This document shows positions 61,267 through 64,000 of a stretch of DNA of 64,000 nucleotides, piece after piece. Origin of the DNA: Halobellus rufus. Lineage in GTDB: Archaea; Halobacteriota; Halobacteria; Halobacteriales; Haloferacaceae. The first letter of the stretch is position 1; the number at the start of each line of letters is the position of its first letter. The translations under genes were made by a program, and so were the position numbers. Where the stretch lies: the NCBI RefSeq assembly GCF_000739575.1, contig NZ_BBJO01000002.1:154449-218448 (forward strand), given 5' to 3'. The notes below the pieces were generated by a model. It saw only the letters and a program-made list of their open reading frames with translations, made no database searches and had not been told where the DNA came from.

Positions 61267-61286
61267 CAAGTATTTGGCTAATCCAA
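61267..61286. promoter_or_regulatory. Shared divergent promoter of btuF and btuC with a TTGG-N5-CCAA palindrome
   Basis: AGTATTT (61269-61275), read either way, places a TATA element ~25-30 nt before both btuF (ATG 61242, minus) and btuC (GTG 61301, plus). TTGG-CTAAT-CCAA (61274-61286) begins inside it. One TATA-like element would therefore serve two opposite leaderless genes, and a protein on the palindrome would affect both. Confidence 0.45.
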
Positions 61287-61300
61287 CTGAGATTGTCGAC

Positions 61301-62320
61301 GTGACGATTCGAAGCCGTACCGTCGCGTGGTCGGGCGCGCTATCCGCGCTGCTCGCCGTCGCTGTCGTCGCTAGTGCCGGGATGGGATCCGTGTCGATCC
61401 CGCCGGCGACGGTCGCGAAGGCACTCCTCTCGGCGGATCCGCTGCCGTTCGCCTTCGACGTCGGGCGGACTAACCGGATCATCGTCGTGAACGTCCGGAT
61501 GCCGCGCATCGCGCTCGCGGCGCTGGTCGGCTTCGCGCTGGCGACCGCCGGGACGGTGATGCAGGGCTTCTTCCGCAACCCGATGGCCGACCCGTCGATC
61601 GTCGGCGTCTCCTCCGGCGCGGCCGTCGGGGCCGTCGCGACGATCGTGCTCCCGTTCGCGTTCCCGTTCGGCCTCGAACTCCAGGGCGCGGCGTTCGTCT
61701 CCGCCGTGGTCACCGCCTTCGCGGTCTACCTGATCGCGACCGAGGACGGGCGGACGCCGACCGCGACGCTCTTGCTCGCCGGCGTGGCCGTCCAGACGTT
61801 CCTCGGGGCGGTCATCTCGCTGCTGTTGCTTCACAGCGGGATGAGCATCCGACGCGTGGTCTACTGGCTGATGGGCCACCTCGGCGGGACGACGTGGGCG
61901 GAGGTGCGCGTGATCGCGCTCGTGCTGCCGCCGCTGTTTCTGCTGCTCCTCGCGTACGCGCGAGACCTGAACGTCCTGCTGCTCGGCGAGGAGGACGCCC
62001 ACGCGCTCGGGATCGAGGTCGAGCGGACCAAACGGCTGCTCCTCGCGGCGTCGAGCGTCGTCACCGCGGCCGCCGTCGCGGTGACGGGCGTGATCGGCTT
62101 CGTCGGGCTGATCGTCCCGCACGGGATGCGCCTGCTCGTCGGCCCCGATCACCGAATCCTGCTTCCGACGAGCGCGCTCGCGGGCGCGTCGTTCCTCGTT
62201 GCCACCGACACGCTGGCGCGCTCGGGGTCGGCGGAGATCCCGGTCGGCATCGTGACGGCGACGCTCGGCGCGCCTTTCTTCCTCTACCTGCTCCGCTCGC
62301 GGGAGGTGACCGGACTGTGA
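61301..62320 (+). CDS. btuC: ABC transporter permease, FecCD/BtuC family
   Basis: 339 residues with about ten hydrophobic helices. The motif [19 protein letters not shown] is the FecCD hallmark, with [19 protein letters not shown] before it, and [23 protein letters not shown] as the ATPase-coupling loop. The GTG at 61301 follows the TATA-like element by ~28 nt. A TTG at 61274 would add nine residues but lies inside the TATA element. It is coupled to btuD by GTGA. Confidence 0.9.
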   Translation: MTIRSRTVAWSGALSALLAVAVVASAGMGSVSIPPATVAKALLSADPLPFAFDVGRTNRIIVVNVRMPRIALAALVGFALATAGTVMQGFFRNPMADPSIVGVSSGAAVGAVATIVLPFAFPFGLELQGAAFVSAVVTAFAVYLIATEDGRTPTATLLLAGVAVQTFLGAVISLLLLHSGMSIRRVVYWLMGHLGGTTWAEVRVIALVLPPLFLLLLAYARDLNVLLLGEEDAHALGIEVERTKRLLLAASSVVTAAAVAVTGVIGFVGLIVPHGMRLLVGPDHRILLPTSALAGASFLVATDTLARSGSAEIPVGIVTATLGAPFFLYLLRSREVTGL

Positions 62321-63681
62321 ACGACCCCGACCGCGGCGCGGGAGAGCCCCTCGTCGAGATCCGAGACCTCGACGTCGGGTTCGGCGAGACGACGGTGCTC
62401 GACGGCGTCGACGCGACCATCGACTCGGGCAGGTTCGTCGGCCTCGTCGGTCCGAACGGCGCGGGCAAGACGACGCTGCTGCGGACGATCAACGGCACGC
62501 TCGCTCCCGACGCGGGGAGTGTCACGGTCGAGGGGCGGCGGATTCAGGAACTCTCCTCGAAGGCCGCGAGTCGCCTCGTCGCGACCGTCCCGCAGGACAC
62601 CGCCGTCGCCTTCGAGTTCGACGTCCGGACGGTCGTCGAGATGGGGCGGAACCCGCACCGCTCGCGCTTCGGCGGGTGGCGCGAGGCCGACAGCGAGGCC
62701 GTCGAGCGGGCGTTCGAGTGGACCGACACCGAGCAGTTCGCCGACCGCGCGGTGTCGACGCTCTCGGGCGGAGAGCGCCAGCGCGTCCTCCTCGCGCGGG
62801 CGCTGGCGCAGGAGAGCCCGCTGCTGCTGCTGGACGAACCGACCGCCAGCCTCGACATCAACCACCAGGTCCGGACGCTCGAACTCGTCCGCACGCTCGT
62901 CGCCCGCGGGAAGACGGCCGTCGCGGCGATTCACGACCTCAACCTCGCGGCGCAGTACTGCGACGAACTGCTGTTGCTCGCCGACGGCGAGGTCGCGGCG
63001 TTCGGCCCGCCCGCGTCCGTGCTGACGGAGGACGCGCTCGGCGACGCCTTCGGCGCGAACGCGGTCGTCTCCCGACACCCGGTCACCGGCTCCGTGTACG
63101 TCACCGCGCTGCCGGAGGGCCGCCGAGCGGGCGGGGAAGCCGACCGCGGACGGGTCCACGTCGTCGGCGGCGGCGGGACCGCCGCGAGGTACCTCTACGT
63201 CCTCGACGCCGCGGGCTATGCGGTGTCCGCCGGCGCGCTGAACGAGGGCGACACCGACGCCGAGGCCGCCCGGAGCCTCGCGCTCGACGTCGTGACGGTT
63301 GACCCCTTCGCTGGCGTCGACGCGGCGGCCCGCGACGCCGTCGAGCAGCGGGTCGACGCGGCCGACTGCGTCCTCGTCGCGGACGTGGAGGTCGGCACTG
63401 GCAACCTCCCGAACCTGCGCGCGGCGGCCAACGCCGAGCACGTCGTCCTCGTCGAGGACCGTCCCTTCGCCGAGCGCAACTACGTCGGCAGCGAGGCGCG
63501 GCGCGTCTACGAGTCGCTCCGGTCGCGTGCGCGCGTTGTCGAACCACCTGACGTCCCCAGCGCCGTCGCCGCCGCCGTCTCGGGCGGGTACGCGACGACT
63601 GCAGACGGAGACGACGCCGCGACGACTGCGACTGACGCGGCGGACGACCGCGTGGCTCGGCCGTCGGACGTTCAGGAATAA
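62317..63681 (+). CDS. btuD: ABC transporter ATPase BtuD with a long C-terminal domain
   Basis: 454 residues. The ATPase core (about 1-260) has [28 protein letters not shown] and [13 protein letters not shown] further ~190 residues form a second domain with [22 protein letters not shown] and GALNEGDTD, then [15 protein letters not shown]: a Rossmann-like, nucleotide-binding look. Such tails are known on some archaeal cobalamin ATPases, with unknown role. The GTG overlaps the btuC stop, and no other gene follows. Confidence 0.9.
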   Translation: MNDPDRGAGEPLVEIRDLDVGFGETTVLDGVDATIDSGRFVGLVGPNGAGKTTLLRTINGTLAPDAGSVTVEGRRIQELSSKAASRLVATVPQDTAVAFEFDVRTVVEMGRNPHRSRFGGWREADSEAVERAFEWTDTEQFADRAVSTLSGGERQRVLLARALAQESPLLLLDEPTASLDINHQVRTLELVRTLVARGKTAVAAIHDLNLAAQYCDELLLLADGEVAAFGPPASVLTEDALGDAFGANAVVSRHPVTGSVYVTALPEGRRAGGEADRGRVHVVGGGGTAARYLYVLDAAGYAVSAGALNEGDTDAEAARSLALDVVTVDPFAGVDAAARDAVEQRVDAADCVLVADVEVGTGNLPNLRAAANAEHVVLVEDRPFAERNYVGSEARRVYESLRSRARVVEPPDVPSAVAAAVSGGYATTADGDDAATTATDAADDRVARPSDVQE

Positions 63682-63725
63682 TCTATCGGATCGGCATTGT
63701 GTTCGCACACGGCCGACACATTTTT

Positions 63726-63737
63726 TAGGCGCGCCTA
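63726..63737. promoter_or_regulatory. TAGGCGCGCCTA palindrome at the tfb promoter
   Basis: Perfect 12-bp palindrome directly downstream of the T-rich TATA-like TTTTTTAG (63720-63728). It could be an operator, and its arms recall the TTAGG/CCTAA site at 42080. A short inverted repeat GAGAAC...GTTCTC lies in the leader at about 63751-63776. Confidence 0.4.
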
Positions 63738-63797
63738 CAAATGAGGTGTTGAGAACGAGGCGGTGGTTCGGTTCTCACCGGCCTCTTGCAACACAAA

Positions 63798-64000
63798 ATG
63801 AGTGACGCCCTTCACACTCGCACACGAGAGCGCACCGAGCGGCAGCGAACGTGGCGCGACCACGATGCGGAACAGGAGACGACGAACGACGCCGACGAGC
63901 GCGAGGAGCAGGAGCAGTCCGAAGAGGAGACGCTTCGGTGCCCCGAGTGCGATTCGACGGATCTGCAGACCGACGACGAGCGCGGCGAGACCGTGTGCGC
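63798..64000 (+). CDS. tfb: Transcription initiation factor B (partial, runs off the window)
   Basis: 67 residues visible. An acidic, charged extension (MSDALHTRTRERTERQ...EEQEQSEEE) precedes the zinc ribbon LRCPECDSTDLQTDDERGETVC, which is the TFB/TFIIB type. TFB with TBP starts transcription in archaea; haloarchaea have several copies. The core domains lie outside the window. The promoter palindrome (63726-63737) and a ~48-nt leader set this copy apart from leaderless neighbours. Confidence 0.88.
   Translation, partial: MSDALHTRTRERTERQRTWRDHDAEQETTNDADEREEQEQSEEETLRCPECDSTDLQTDDERGETVC

Noticed and set aside
1..64000. Search for tRNA, rRNA, CRISPR repeats, insertion sequences or prophage genes.
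   Set aside because: No tRNA-like T-arm and acceptor pairs in gaps, no repeat-spacer series, no transposase or integrase motifs were seen by reading. A covariance-model scan would settle the RNA part.

Overview
This is 64 kb of GC-rich chromosomal DNA that reads as a haloarchaeon (class Halobacteria), most like a Haloferacales-type genome. The signs are very acidic proteins, many leaderless genes with a haloarchaeal TATA box 25-30 nt before an ATG or GTG start, Shine-Dalgarno motifs mainly inside operons, a fused NuoCD, form III RuBisCO, Hel308, DpsA, MBF1, a PGF-CTERM surface protein and a transcription factor B gene. Genes are densely packed, mostly single copy and housekeeping. I see no rRNA, tRNA, insertion sequence, prophage or CRISPR array. 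The genus cannot be fixed from the sequence alone.

Layout. 1-2.5 kb: start of a complex I operon, nuoA-nuoB-nuoCD (minus). 2.5-6.5 kb: purK-purE and an Agl23-type membrane protein (minus). 6.6-13.1 kb: ribH with an aminotransferase, a MATE exporter, Hel308 helicase and form III RuBisCO (plus). 13.2-16.3 kb: a YjdF-like membrane protein, ribose-1,5-bisphosphate isomerase, thioredoxin and a small regulator/membrane pair (minus). 16.3-21.8 kb: an aspartoacylase-like hydrolase, macro-domain protein, inositol monophosphatase-like enzyme and two PH-domain membrane proteins. 21.8-26.6 kb: the DabA-DabB inorganic-carbon pump with an Lrp/AsnC regulator. 26.6-33.9 kb: an ABC exporter, a secreted sugar dehydrogenase, an Old Yellow Enzyme, DpsA and GTP cyclohydrolase III. 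34-39 kb: HAD, DJ-1, OsmC, metallo-hydrolase and FAH-family enzymes. 38.2-42 kb: an Lrp-TrkA_C regulator divergent from a universal stress protein and an APC-Usp transporter. 42.1-48.7 kb: a GMC oxidoreductase pair, hisC-adenylate kinase-phospholipid synthase, zinc-ribbon and MBF1 genes, tpiA. 48.8-53.5 kb: DICT protein, HerA-like ATPase, DNA polymerase IV, Lrp regulator. 53.7-64 kb: a 2-oxoacid:ferredoxin oxidoreductase, aroC, aroA, a btuF/btuCD corrinoid or iron ABC importer, and the start of tfb.

How the genes fit together. RuBisCO III and ribose-1,5-bisphosphate isomerase are two of the three enzymes of the archaeal AMP pathway, which turns nucleotide ribose plus CO2 into 3-phosphoglycerate. 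A bicarbonate accumulation system (DabAB) lies about 8 kb away, with an operator-like array in its promoter (GAACA at exact 31-bp spacing) and its own Lrp-type regulator next door. aroC and aroA flank a small flavin-binding-type gene.

An important caveat is that four genes (purK, the MATE exporter, the small subunit of the GMC oxidoreductase pair, aroC) each carry one apparent 1-nt deletion in a short G or C run. The pattern looks more like sequencing or assembly error than four real pseudogenes, but only the raw reads can decide.
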